50,468 nucleotides of DNA from an uncultured Blautia sp. (GTDB lineage Bacteria; Bacillota; Clostridia; Lachnospirales; Lachnospiraceae), in assembly GCA_945864225.1 (NCBI GenBank), contig CAMBAL010000010.1:1-50468 (forward strand), written 5' to 3'. Under the pieces are notes generated by a model that saw only the letters and a program-made list of their open reading frames with translations, made no database searches and was not told where the DNA came from. Made by a program: the position numbers and the translations under genes. Position 1 is the stretch's first letter, and the number at the start of each line of letters is the position of its first letter. Shown piece by piece: positions 1 to 8,122 of the stretch.

Positions 1-80
1 CTCTTTCGCGTACGGTTTTTCACACCTACCCCCTCACAGAGTTTCGCCCTGAACGAAAGTTTCGGTGAAATCTGCAGCAT
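1..80 (-). other. Possible partial small ORF running off the left edge
   Basis: On the minus strand an ATG at 80-78 opens a frame that stays open to the window edge; it includes the residues CEGVGVKNRTRK. There is no clear ribosome binding site and the stretch has short inverted repeats (CGAAAGTTTCG at 55-65), so it may be non-coding repeat sequence rather than a gene. I do not recognise a function. The remainder up to 188 holds nothing I can identify. Confidence 0.15.
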
Positions 81-188
81 AACGAAACTTAGAGAATCCC
101 CAAAGACTGCTTCTGAGCTAAAGCAAGCTTTCGTTTATTGAATGAAAAACTTATTGGAGCATAACGATATAAAAAAAGAAGCCTCATA

Positions 189-956
189 TTATCCTGAGAC
201 TCCCATTTCTTTTTGGATATTTTCTTTGGCAGCCAGGATGAGACTGCGGATTTCCTCAATCCGCTCATCGCTCATCCGGTCTTTGGGTGCAGAAACACTG
301 AGCGCATATGTGGGTTTCCCTTTGTAGTTTTTAATGGAAACCGCGATGCAGCGGACGCCGAGTTCATTTTCCTCATTATCAAGCGCATAACCATTGTTTC
401 GGATTTGCTGGATCAGTTTCATAAACTGTGAATAATCAGTAATCGTATAATCAGTCAGCCTGCGGATATTGCTGGATTCCCAGATGGCTTTAATTCTGTC
501 ATCACTCATATCAGCCAGCATGGCTTTGCCAACTCCGGAACAATACAGAGGGATGGATTTACCCACCATGGAAACAAGGCGGACAGAACCGCGGGAGGCT
601 TCCACTTTATCAATATAGACTGCCTGACCACCGTCAATTTCCACCAGATGAACTGTTTCACCGGTCTGTTCGGCAAGTTCTTTGAGGTATGGACGTGCAA
701 GGTCGATCATATTGTTCTGGGCAAGAATCTGGTTGGAAATGCCGCAGAATTTAAAGGTAAGACTGTATTTCAGAGATTCCGGATCCTGTCTTGCATAGTC
801 CATGCAGATCAGAGAATTGAGAATCCTGTGGACGGTAGTTTTATTCAGATTCAATTCTTTGCTCAGTTCCAGAAGACCCATGGGACCATTCTGAGCAAGG
901 CATTCGATTGCGCTGAAGATACGTTCTGATACCTGTATCGGGTTTTTTTCTTCCAT
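189..956 (-). CDS. IclR family transcriptional regulator (KdgR-like)
   Basis: 255-residue regulator of the usual IclR length. An N-terminal winged helix lies at about residues 8-70 (ERIFSAIECLAQNG, then LNLNKTTVHRILNSL as the recognition helix region), followed by the IclR effector-binding domain with the typical VYIDKVEASRGSVRLVSMVG and PLYCSGVGKAMLA segments. The ATG at 956 has AGGAGTG seven bases upstream. It is transcribed away from eda-kdgK, across a 435-bp region holding a promoter for each side and two palindromes, so it probably senses 2-keto-3-deoxygluconate or a related sugar acid and controls eda-kdgK. The family is clear from sequence; the effector and target are inferred from position. 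Confidence 0.9.
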   Translation of the reverse strand: MEEKNPIQVSERIFSAIECLAQNGPMGLLELSKELNLNKTTVHRILNSLICMDYARQDPESLKYSLTFKFCGISNQILAQNNMIDLARPYLKELAEQTGETVHLVEIDGGQAVYIDKVEASRGSVRLVSMVGKSIPLYCSGVGKAMLADMSDDRIKAIWESSNIRRLTDYTITDYSQFMKLIQQIRNNGYALDNEENELGVRCIAVSIKNYKGKPTYALSVSAPKDRMSDERIEEIRSLILAAKENIQKEMGVSG

Positions 957-1052
957 GAAGTGACACTCCTGTTTGTGAAAATAAGCAACTGTTCAGAAAA
1001 TAAGCTTCTGTGTGCTGAACAGATACGAAAATAGTAGATTGTTTCAGTGGCT

Positions 1053-1081
1053 ATTGTAGCACGATTATCAGAGAAGGGCAA
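1053..1081 (-). promoter_or_regulatory. Promoter of the IclR gene
   Basis: On the minus strand, TTGCCC (1081-1076) and TACAAT (1058-1053) are 17 bp apart, about 100 bp upstream of the IclR start. A TGTTTCAG half-site just downstream (1040-1047) resembles the arms of the palindromes before eda and may allow autoregulation. Confidence 0.55.
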
Positions 1082-1185
1082 ATGGGAAAATACATCAGCA
1101 TGAAAAAGAGGAAAAGAGGTTAAAATAGTTTAAGGAATGTATTTTTAAAAGAACAAAAAAATGAATAAAAAAGTATTGGAACGTC

Positions 1186-1213
1186 TTGACAATAGTGGGA
1201 AAGTGAGTATAAT
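1186..1213 (+). promoter_or_regulatory. Promoter of eda-kdgK
   Basis: Consensus TTGACA (1186-1191) and TATAAT (1208-1213) with a 16-bp spacer. The predicted transcript starts near 1220, leaving a leader of about 170 nt before eda. Confidence 0.75.
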
Positions 1214-1228
1214 CAGAAACATAAGAAG

Positions 1229-1263
1229 TTCATAATATGAAATATAGTTTCATAATATGAAAC
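1229..1263 (+). promoter_or_regulatory. Paired operator palindromes, probably for the IclR regulator
   Basis: Two palindromes share CATAATATGA: TTCATAATATGAA (1229-1241) and the longer GTTTCATAATATGAAAC (1247-1263, 8+1+8 perfect arms). They are exactly 20 bp apart, two helical turns, which suits cooperative binding by two dimers on one DNA face. They sit just downstream of the predicted start of transcription. TGAAAC/GTTTCA arms resemble known KdgR-type sites; assignment to this regulator is inference. Confidence 0.6.
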
Positions 1264-1391
1264 AATAAAAAGACTTCAGAGAAGATTGACTATTAGCTGA
1301 AATGTAACACAAACCAAAACCGCTAAAAAATCATTGGGGACCGACAGTTGAGAATGGCAGCAGAATAAGAAGGAAAGCAGGGGACAAAAGC

Positions 1392-2033
1392 ATGAATGAA
1401 GTATTAAAGAAAATTCAGGAAACCGGAATTATCCCGGTTGTAGTTTTAAACGATGCCAAGGACGCAGCTCCGCTGGCAAAGGCTCTTTGTGAAGGCGGAC
1501 TTCCATGTGCGGAAGTTACTTTCCGTACAGAAGCAGCAGAAGAATCCATCCGTATCATGAGCAGAGAATTTCCGGAGATGTTCGTAGGCGCAGGTACTGT
1601 TCTTACTACTGAACAGGTTGACCGTGCAGTAGATGCAGGTGCGAAATTCATCGTAAGCCCGGGTTTGAATCCGAAAGTTGTAAAATATTGTATTGAAAAA
1701 GGAGTACCGGTAACACCTGGTGTATGTACTCCGAGTGAAGTAGAGCAGGCCATTGAGCTTGGTCTGGATGTTGTGAAATTTTTTCCGGCAGAACCGGCAG
1801 GCGGACTGAATATGATCAAAGCAATGGCGGCTCCGTATGTAGGAATGAAATTCATGCCGACCGGCGGAATCAATGCGAAAAATGTCAGAGAATATCTTGC
1901 ATATGACAGAATCCTTGCATGCGGTGGAAGCTGGATGGTAAAAGGAAGCCTTGTAGAGGCAGGAGAATTTGATAAAATCAGAGAATTAGCGCAGGAAGCA
2001 GTAGAAATTGTTAAAGAAAGCAGAGGAAAATAA
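1392..2033 (+). CDS. eda: 2-keto-3-deoxy-6-phosphogluconate aldolase
   Basis: 213-residue class I aldolase of the KDPG/KHG family; it cleaves KDPG to pyruvate and glyceraldehyde-3-phosphate in the cytoplasm, the last step of Entner-Doudoroff-type routes. The expected active-site residues are present: Glu41 and Arg45 in AEVTFRTEAAEES, the Schiff-base Lys129 in VVKFFPAEPAGG, and the glycine-rich phosphate-binding FMPTGGI near residue 155. Length is typical. It is followed two bases later by kdgK, so the two form an operon turning 2-keto-3-deoxygluconate into central intermediates, under the palindrome-bearing promoter upstream. Confidence 0.95.
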   Translation: MNEVLKKIQETGIIPVVVLNDAKDAAPLAKALCEGGLPCAEVTFRTEAAEESIRIMSREFPEMFVGAGTVLTTEQVDRAVDAGAKFIVSPGLNPKVVKYCIEKGVPVTPGVCTPSEVEQAIELGLDVVKFFPAEPAGGLNMIKAMAAPYVGMKFMPTGGINAKNVREYLAYDRILACGGSWMVKGSLVEAGEFDKIRELAQEAVEIVKESRGK

Positions 2034-2035
2034 TC

Positions 2036-3061
2036 ATGAGTAAAAAAGTAGTTACCTTCGGAGAACTGATGTTAAGACTTGCACCGGAAGGATATTATCG
2101 TTTCGTGCAGGTGGATAAATTAGGAGCAACCTTCGGCGGCGGCGAAGCTAACGTTGCGGTTTCACTTGCCAACTATGGCTTTGATGCATCTTTTGTAACC
2201 AAGCTTCCGACCCACGAAATCGGTCAGGCAGCTGTAAACTCGCTGAGAAGATATGGAGTAGATACATCCAGAATCGCCCGCGGCGGTGACCGTGTAGGTA
2301 TTTATTTCCTCGAAAAAGGTGCATCCCAGAGACCTTCCAAAGTAATCTATGACCGTGCAGGTTCCTCCATCTATACTGCATCTTCAGAAGATTTCAACTG
2401 GAAAGAAATTCTGGACGGCGCTGAATGGTTCCATTTTACCGGAATTACTCCGGCTCTCAATGACAATGTGGCAGCAATTTGTCTGGAAGCCTGCAAGGCA
2501 GCCAAAGAACTTGGCGTAAAAGTTTCCTGCGACCTGAACTACAGAAACAAACTGTGGAGCAAGGAAAAAGCCGGACAGGTGATGGGTGAGCTTTGCAAAT
2601 ATGTAGATGTCTGCATTGCCAATGAGGAAGATGCTGCTGATGTATTCGGCATCAAAGCTGCCAATACCGATGTTACTGCCGGTACTGTAAACCATGAAGG
2701 ATATAAGGATGTTGCAAAACAGCTTGCTGACCGTTTCGGATTCGAAAAAGTTGCCATTACTCTTCGTGAGTCTCTCTCTGCAAATGACAACAACTGGTCT
2801 GCAATGCTTTATGACGGCAATGACTTCTATTTCAGCAAGAAATACAAAATGCACATTGTTGACCGTGTAGGCGGCGGTGACAGCTTTGGCGGCGGTCTGA
2901 TCGCAGCTACATTAAGCGGCTATGATGCTCAGTCTACCATCGAATTCGCAGTTGCAGCATCCTGCCTGAAACATTCTATCGAAGGTGACTACAACATGGT
3001 ATCTATGGACGAAGTTGCAAAACTTGCCGGCGGCGATGCTTCCGGACGTGTTCAGAGATAA
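2036..3061 (+). CDS. kdgK: 2-keto-3-deoxygluconate kinase (PfkB family)
   Basis: 341-residue PfkB-family sugar kinase that would phosphorylate 2-keto-3-deoxygluconate to KDPG, the substrate of the aldolase encoded two bases upstream. Visible motifs are the N-terminal GELMLRL and GGGEANVAVSLANYG segment and the C-terminal PfkB signature DRVGGGDSFGGGL, in which Asp282 is the expected catalytic base. The start ATG lies just after the eda stop codon (TAATCATG). Other sugar kinases of this family look similar; the eda neighbour makes KDG the likely substrate. A long hairpin ends the unit. Confidence 0.88.
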   Translation: MSKKVVTFGELMLRLAPEGYYRFVQVDKLGATFGGGEANVAVSLANYGFDASFVTKLPTHEIGQAAVNSLRRYGVDTSRIARGGDRVGIYFLEKGASQRPSKVIYDRAGSSIYTASSEDFNWKEILDGAEWFHFTGITPALNDNVAAICLEACKAAKELGVKVSCDLNYRNKLWSKEKAGQVMGELCKYVDVCIANEEDAADVFGIKAANTDVTAGTVNHEGYKDVAKQLADRFGFEKVAITLRESLSANDNNWSAMLYDGNDFYFSKKYKMHIVDRVGGGDSFGGGLIAATLSGYDAQSTIEFAVAASCLKHSIEGDYNMVSMDEVAKLAGGDASGRVQR

Positions 3062-3257
3062 TCAGAGTCATTTAATCAGAGACATTTAAAAAGAAAAGAT
3101 TAATCAAAGGGATGTTTACTTCTGAGAACAGAATAAACAATTGGAAAATGCCTGATTCTTTTCCGGTGATACGGTTCCTCCGGCTGTATCTCCGGAATTT
3201 CTGATAACCCATTCGTAGCTGAATGCACATCAGTTACAGACACCTACATTTTACATG

Positions 3258-3303
3258 ACGCAAAAGAGGACGATTCCCATGGGGAAGGCGTCCTCTTTTG
3301 CGT
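3258..3303 (+). terminator. Hairpin after kdgK
   Basis: A perfect 15-bp stem (ACGCAAAAGAGGACG at 3258-3272 with its complement at 3289-3303) encloses a smaller TTCCC/GGGAA stem. The T-rich right arm and position 197 bp after kdgK suggest a terminator that can serve both strands. The 3062-3257 stretch before it shows nothing recognisable. Confidence 0.65.
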
Positions 3304-3323
3304 TGAATGTGTTTATCACATAT

Positions 3324-3638
3324 TTAACTGTTTTTACTCTCAAGATATTTCTCATAGGAACTATCTAATTTTTCACAGGCTTCCTGTATGGAAATGCGAA
3401 AATTTTTTGATATTTTTTCGATGTCCTCAACAAAGCGTTTATTGTCAGCTATTTTTGTTGCTTTTTCTGCTGCTTCCTGTCGTTGTACAGCAATATCTGT
3501 TTCGTAATCATATTCAGCCATTAACATATTTATCACCTCACTGCTCTTTCTTAACAGATAATCTGCAAGAATACCATGTTGTATACATTCGTTGACAGCC
3601 AGTTCAAGATTCGGAGCATTTATAGTAAGGTCAGTATA
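3324..3638 (-). pseudogene. C-terminal remnant of an Rpn/PD-(D/E)XK transposase-like nuclease
   Basis: The minus-strand frame reads ELAVNECIQHGILADYLLRK, then SSEVINMLMAEYDYETDIAV and a charged tail. This matches my recollection of the C-terminal region of Rpn-family recombination-promoting nucleases, common in Lachnospiraceae; the catalytic N-terminal domain is absent. The frame is closed upstream by a TAG at 3641-3639, and the preceding in-frame codons (YSFLRE) still look like the same family, so this is probably a decayed gene. A 70-codon reading from a GTG at 3536 is possible but has no clear role. Similarity was judged by eye. Confidence 0.55.
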
Positions 3639-3703
3639 CTACTCCCGGAGAAAAGAGTAAAGCCCGAGGTCTGCCGATAATTAAAAAATAATGAAATTTA
3701 TAC

Positions 3704-3732
3704 TTGTTCAGATATTTATAAAACGCTATACT
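3704..3732 (+). promoter_or_regulatory. Promoter of the GntR/FadR regulator gene
   Basis: TTGTTC (3704-3709) and TATACT (3727-3732) with a 17-bp spacer, about 100 bp before the regulator start. Confidence 0.6.
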
Positions 3733-3829
3733 TAGTGTATCTTACGAAGAATAAAAATACAAAAGAAAAATATGTAAAAGACAGATTCTGTACAGAAGGC
3801 AGATTCAGCGTGGAAAAACGGAGAGAATG

Positions 3830-4555
3830 ATGTATCAGTTTGAAAAAGTTAATAAAAAGTTATTAGGCTCTCAGGTAGAAGATGAGCTGATGAATTTTAT
3901 CCTGGAGGAGCCGTTGGAAATCGGTCAGAAGATTCCGAATGAATTTGAACTGGCGGAGAAATTCGGAGTAGGAAGAAGTACCATAAGGGAAGCTGTGAAG
4001 GCTCTGGTTTCCAAAGGAATTCTGGAGGTGCGCAGAGGTTCCGGGACTTATGTGATCAGTACCAGCACACTGGAGGATGATCCCCTGGGTTTGTCCAGAT
4101 TTCAGGATAAATATAAGCTGGCACTGGAATTGTTTGAGGTACGTCTGATGCTGGAGCCGGAAATAGCCTCTATGGCAGCGGAATATGCCGATTCCAGGGA
4201 GCGTGAGCAGCTGAAAGCGCTCTGCGATGAGGTGGAGAATCTTTACCGGTCCGGAAAGAATCATATTCCCAAAGATATCGAATTTCATACATTTATTGCA
4301 AAATGCAGCAAAAACCGGGTAGTGGAAACACTGATTCCGGTCATCAATACAGCAGTGATGACATTTGCGAATCTGACACATCGAACATTATTTCAGGAAA
4401 CGATAGATACCCACCGGGCGATTACAGAAGCGGTCACGAAGGGAGATTCTCTGGGAGCAAAATGTGCAATGATCATGCATCTGACGTATAACCGCCAGAT
4501 TCTTATGAAACGGTTGGAGGAGCATGCAGAGAAGCAACAGAAATCGGACAGATAA
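3830..4555 (+). CDS. GntR family (FadR subfamily) transcriptional regulator
   Basis: 241-residue regulator. A GntR winged helix occupies about residues 10-78 (IGQKIPNEFELAEKFGVGRS, then TIREAVKALVSKGILEVRRG) and an all-helical FCD/FadR-type effector domain follows, with a DIEFHTFIAKCSKN segment typical of its metal/ligand site. I prefer the ATG at 3830 over that at 3827 because GGAGAG at 3820-3825 leaves almost no spacing to the first. It is followed by its own terminator and then by the GntP permease, whose promoter is flanked by palindromes, so it most likely represses the permease-dehydratase genes in the absence of a sugar acid. The target is inferred. Confidence 0.88.
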   Translation: MYQFEKVNKKLLGSQVEDELMNFILEEPLEIGQKIPNEFELAEKFGVGRSTIREAVKALVSKGILEVRRGSGTYVISTSTLEDDPLGLSRFQDKYKLALELFEVRLMLEPEIASMAAEYADSREREQLKALCDEVENLYRSGKNHIPKDIEFHTFIAKCSKNRVVETLIPVINTAVMTFANLTHRTLFQETIDTHRAITEAVTKGDSLGAKCAMIMHLTYNRQILMKRLEEHAEKQQKSDR

Positions 4556-4583
4556 GATGCCTTTGGCAATAATAAACAAAAAC

Positions 4584-4618
4584 AGCGGGTTATTTATACA
4601 TAATCCGCTTCTTTTTTT
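4584..4618 (+). terminator. Terminator of the GntR/FadR gene
   Basis: AGCGGGTTA (4584-4592) pairs with TAATCCGCT (4601-4609) with one G-U pair, followed by TCTTTTTTT. Confidence 0.8.
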
Positions 4619-4645
4619 GGTGAAAAAGTAGAAAAGGAATAAAAG

Positions 4646-4656
4646 ACATCAGATGT
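4646..4656 (+). promoter_or_regulatory. Upstream operator-like palindrome
   Basis: ACATCAGATGT is a perfect 5+1+5 palindrome two bases upstream of the -35 box of the permease promoter. CATCAGATG recurs at 4750-4758. It is likely bound by the GntR/FadR regulator encoded next door. Confidence 0.5.
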
Positions 4657-4657
4657 A

Positions 4658-4686
4658 TTGACTTTATAAGGAAGAAAAAATATAAT
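4658..4686 (+). promoter_or_regulatory. Promoter of the GntP permease-dehydratase unit
   Basis: TTGACT (4658-4663) and a consensus TATAAT (4681-4686) with a 17-bp spacer. Confidence 0.75.
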
Positions 4687-4697
4687 TAAACCAAGAT

Positions 4698-4717
4698 AAC
4701 ATAAGACGTCATATGTT
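4698..4717 (+). promoter_or_regulatory. Downstream operator-like palindrome
   Basis: AACATAAGACGTCATATGTT is a 20-bp palindrome with one symmetric mismatch pair, centred just after the predicted transcription start. Its position would let a bound regulator block the polymerase. Related half-sites occur at 4646-4656 and 4750-4765. Confidence 0.55.
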
Positions 4718-4824
4718 AAAAAGGAAAATAACAAAAATTAATTCGGTTTCATCAGATGTCATAAGAGGATGCTGGAGTGTGGAAGATGAAATTGAGGGGA
4801 TAAGTTGAAGGAGGTATATTATTT

Positions 4825-6186
4825 ATGGCTGCAGATACAGCTGTTGTTTTGAATCCGACCAGATTGGTCATTGCTGCATTGATAGGTCTTGTGATTTTGC
4901 TTGTATTGATTATTAAATGTAAAGTCCAGGCGATGGTCGCCATTCTGATCGGAGCTCTTGTAATTGGACTGGGTGCCGGAATGTCGTTTGAAGATATTAT
5001 CAGCGCGGTAAATGACGGTATCGGAAATACACTGAAGGGAATTGCTCTGCTGGTAGGTCTTGGTTCTATGTTCGGTGCTATTCTGGAGGCGTCAGGAGGC
5101 GCCCAGACCCTGGCAGTTACCATGGTGAGATGGTTTGGTGATAAAAAAGCTGCATGGGCTCTGGGAATCACCGGTCTCGTAATTGCAATGCCGGTATTCT
5201 TTGATGCAGGATTGATCATTCTGATTCCACTGGCTTTTTCTCTGGCAAAGAAAACAAACCGTTCTTCTCTGTTTTATGCCATTCCGCTGCTTGCCGGACT
5301 GGCTGTAGGACATGCGTTCATTCCGCCGACTCCTGGTCCGGTTCTTGTAAGTACGATGCTGAATGTGGAACTTGGATGGGTAATCATGGTAGGAATTGCC
5401 TGCGGTGTGGTTGCCATGATCGTGGCAGGACCTGTATGGGGCTCTATCTGCGGAAAAAAATATATGATACCGGTACCTCAGCATGTGGCCAATCAGCAGG
5501 ATTTTGATGAATCAAAGCTTCCGAATTTCTGGACGATTGTGGGGATTATCCTGATTCCGCTGGTACTGATCATTCTGGATTCTATTGCCGGTGTGGTGGA
5601 TGCGCTGGAACCGGTTCGCCCGATTCTTGGATTCCTTGGAGAGCCGTTTGTGGCACTTTTGATTGCAACGATTGCAGCAATGCTGATTCTTGGTATCAAA
5701 CACGGATATAAAATGGATGAACTGGAAAAAATTATGACAAAATCGCTGGAGCCTACCGGTCTGATTCTTCTGGTAACTGCCTGTGGCGGTGTTCTTCGGT
5801 ATATGCTGCAGTATTCCGGTCTGGGTGATGTCATTGGAAATGCTGTTTCTTCTGCAAACCTTCCCATTGTGGTAGTTGCGTTTATTGTAGCTGCCCTTGT
5901 AAGAATCTGTGTGGGATCTTCCACAGTAGCGATGACTATGGCAGCCGGAATTATTGCAGCAATGCCGGAAATCGCGAGTCTTTCTCCGCTGTATCTTGCA
6001 TGTACGACAGCAGCAATTGCCGGCGGCGCAACGGTTTGTTCTCATTTCAATGACTCCGGTTTCTGGCTGGTAAAATCGCTCGTAGGAATGGATGAGAAAA
6101 CAACACTGAAAACATGGACGATTATGGAGACGCTTGTAGGCGGAACCGGATTTGTGGTGGCTTTGATCATTTCTTTTTTCGCATAA
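4825..6186 (+). CDS. GntP family gluconate/sugar-acid permease
   Basis: 453-residue integral membrane transporter with about 12 hydrophobic segments, starting with LVIAALIGLVILLVLIIKC. Family-typical segments include HAFIPPTPGPVLVSTML near residue 165 and the C-terminal GGATVCSHFNDSGFWLVKSL near residue 400. GntP proteins import gluconate and related acids by proton symport. The ATG follows a strong AAGGAGG. The next gene downstream is an IlvD/Edd dehydratase, 80 bp away with no terminator between, so both are probably one transcript. The precise acid (gluconate, galactonate or similar) cannot be read from the sequence. Confidence 0.9.
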   Translation: MAADTAVVLNPTRLVIAALIGLVILLVLIIKCKVQAMVAILIGALVIGLGAGMSFEDIISAVNDGIGNTLKGIALLVGLGSMFGAILEASGGAQTLAVTMVRWFGDKKAAWALGITGLVIAMPVFFDAGLIILIPLAFSLAKKTNRSSLFYAIPLLAGLAVGHAFIPPTPGPVLVSTMLNVELGWVIMVGIACGVVAMIVAGPVWGSICGKKYMIPVPQHVANQQDFDESKLPNFWTIVGIILIPLVLIILDSIAGVVDALEPVRPILGFLGEPFVALLIATIAAMLILGIKHGYKMDELEKIMTKSLEPTGLILLVTACGGVLRYMLQYSGLGDVIGNAVSSANLPIVVVAFIVAALVRICVGSSTVAMTMAAGIIAAMPEIASLSPLYLACTTAAIAGGATVCSHFNDSGFWLVKSLVGMDEKTTLKTWTIMETLVGGTGFVVALIISFFA

Positions 6187-6266
6187 AAAGATAGACAGAA
6201 ACTGTGTTTTGCAAGTAATAAAAAACTAATATGTGCACAGACATAAAAAATGGAGGACGAAATGTT

Positions 6267-8018
6267 ATGGAATTAGTAAGTCAGAAAATGCGGGAACTGG
6301 CACCGGAACTGGATCCGCTTCGGATCGGAACAGGATGGAAACCGGAAGACCTGGCAAAACCGCAGATTTTTATTGAAAGTACTTTTGGAGACAGTCATCC
6401 GGGAAGCGGTCATCTGGATATTCTGGTAGAGGAAGTACGAAAAGGAGCAGAGGAAGCCGGCGGCCATGGGGCAAGATATCACTGTACCGATATCTGTGAC
6501 GGAGAAAGTCAGGGAACAGACGGAATCAACTATAGTCTTGCAAGCCGCGAAATGATTGCAAATATGATTGAAATTCACGCAAATGCAACGCCTTTTGACG
6601 CAGGGGTTTATCTGGCAAGCTGCGACAAAGGACTTCCGGGAAATCTTATGGGCCTTGCAAGAGTGGATATTCCCTCGATCGTTGTTCCTGGCGGTACGAT
6701 GAATGCCGGTCCGGAGATGCTGACTCTGGAACAGCTTGGAATGTACAGCGCCAAATATCAGAGAGGCGAGATAGACGAAGAGAAGCTGAACTGGGCAAAA
6801 TGCAATGCATGTCCAAGCTGCGGTGCATGTTCTTTTATCGGAACTGCTTCTACCATGCAGATTATGGCAGAAGCGCTTGGACTGGCTTTGCCGGGAAGTG
6901 CACTCATGCCTGCAACCAGTCCGGATCTTCTGGCCTTTGCCAGACAGGCAGGAAAACGTGCGGTAGAAATGGCAAAAGAACCGGGAATGAAGCCCAGTGA
7001 GATTGTGACTCTGGAAAGCTTTGAAAATGCCATTCTGGTTCATGCTGCTGTTTCCGGAAGTACCAACTGTCTACTGCATTTGCCTGCGATTGCGCATGAG
7101 TTCGGCATTGAGATTACAGGTGATACCTTTGACAGACTGCACAGAAATGCACGCTATCTTCTGGATGTCCGTCCGGCAGGAAGATGGCCGGCAGAAGTGT
7201 TCTATTATGCCGGTGGTGTACCTGCAATCATGGAAGAAATCAAAGAGCATCTTCATTTGAATGTAAAAACAGTAACAGGAAAAACGCTTGGAGAAAATCT
7301 GGAAGAACTGAAGAACAATGGTTTTTATGAAAGATGCAACAAATGGCTGCAGGATTTTAATGCCCGTTATGGAGTGTCTGTGACCAGAGAAGATATTATC
7401 CGTCCGTATGACCAGGCAATCGGCACAGACGGAAGTATTGCAATCCTGAGAGGAAATCTGGCACCGGAAGGCGCGGTGATCAAACACACCGCCTGCCCGA
7501 AGGAAATGTTCCGGGCAGTTTTGCATGCAAGACCATTTGACAGTGAAGAAGAATGTCTGGATGCGGTTCTGAAGCACAAGGTACAGAAAGGCGATGCGGT
7601 ATTTATCCGTTATGAGGGCCCAAAAGGCAGCGGTATGCCGGAAATGTTCTATACTTCGGAAGCAATCAGCAGTGACAAAGAACTGGGAAGAAGTATCGCA
7701 CTGATCACAGATGGACGTTTTTCCGGGGCATCCACAGGTCCTGTAATCGGTCACTGCAGCCCGGAGGCTTCTGATGGCGGTCCGATTGCTCTGGTAGAAG
7801 AAGGCGACCTGATCGAGATCGATGTAATGGAACGCAGACTGAATATCATCGGAATCCAGGGAGCGAAGAAAACTCCGGAGGAAGTGGATGCAGTTCTGGC
7901 TGAACGCAGGAAAAACTGGAAGCCGAGAGAGCGTAAATATAAGAAAGGTGTGCTGCGTCTGTTCAGTGAACATGCGGTAAGTCCGATGAAAGGGGCTTAT
8001 CTGGATTTTGAAGACTGA
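6267..8018 (+). CDS. IlvD/Edd family dehydratase, probable sugar-acid dehydratase
   Basis: 583-residue iron-sulfur dehydratase. The cluster-binding cysteines are visible in DICDGESQGTDGINYSLASR (about residue 75), SCDKGLPGNLMGLARVDIPS (about 115) and CPSCGACSFIGTASTMQIMA (about 180). A C-terminal GRSIALITDGRFSGASTGPV segment is also typical. The family includes dihydroxy-acid dehydratase (IlvD), 6-phosphogluconate dehydratase (Edd) and sugar-acid dehydratases. Because it follows a GntP permease, lies near kdgK-eda, and no gluconokinase or ilv gene is present, dehydration of an unphosphorylated aldonic acid to a 2-keto-3-deoxy acid fits best; this is inference. The ATG at 6267 is chosen because GGAGG at 6252-6256 is ideally spaced. 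Confidence 0.82.
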   Translation: MELVSQKMRELAPELDPLRIGTGWKPEDLAKPQIFIESTFGDSHPGSGHLDILVEEVRKGAEEAGGHGARYHCTDICDGESQGTDGINYSLASREMIANMIEIHANATPFDAGVYLASCDKGLPGNLMGLARVDIPSIVVPGGTMNAGPEMLTLEQLGMYSAKYQRGEIDEEKLNWAKCNACPSCGACSFIGTASTMQIMAEALGLALPGSALMPATSPDLLAFARQAGKRAVEMAKEPGMKPSEIVTLESFENAILVHAAVSGSTNCLLHLPAIAHEFGIEITGDTFDRLHRNARYLLDVRPAGRWPAEVFYYAGGVPAIMEEIKEHLHLNVKTVTGKTLGENLEELKNNGFYERCNKWLQDFNARYGVSVTREDIIRPYDQAIGTDGSIAILRGNLAPEGAVIKHTACPKEMFRAVLHARPFDSEEECLDAVLKHKVQKGDAVFIRYEGPKGSGMPEMFYTSEAISSDKELGRSIALITDGRFSGASTGPVIGHCSPEASDGGPIALVEEGDLIEIDVMERRLNIIGIQGAKKTPEEVDAVLAERRKNWKPRERKYKKGVLRLFSEHAVSPMKGAYLDFED

Positions 8019-8039
8019 CCGGTACTGAGATTAGAACGT

Positions 8040-8084
8040 GTTTGCAAATTGTGACGCACATCTGTCGGAAAGCAATTTGCAAAC
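8040..8084 (+). repeat. Palindromic intergenic repeat, copy 1
   Basis: GTTTGCAAATT (8040-8050) pairs perfectly with AATTTGCAAAC (8074-8084). Positions 8044-8078 match 33128-33162 at 34 of 35 bases. Shorter pieces recur near 23607, 30772 and 50085. It resembles a small MITE-like or REP-like element and may also act as a terminator for the dehydratase gene. Confidence 0.65.
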
Positions 8085-8122
8085 AAATTTTAGTAAAGAA
8101 CACAGTTCTTATGTCAGAGAAG

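Noticed and set aside
6231-6266. Upstream start of the dehydratase gene at 6231
   Set aside because: The ribosome binding site GGAGG lies inside that extension and fits the ATG at 6267.
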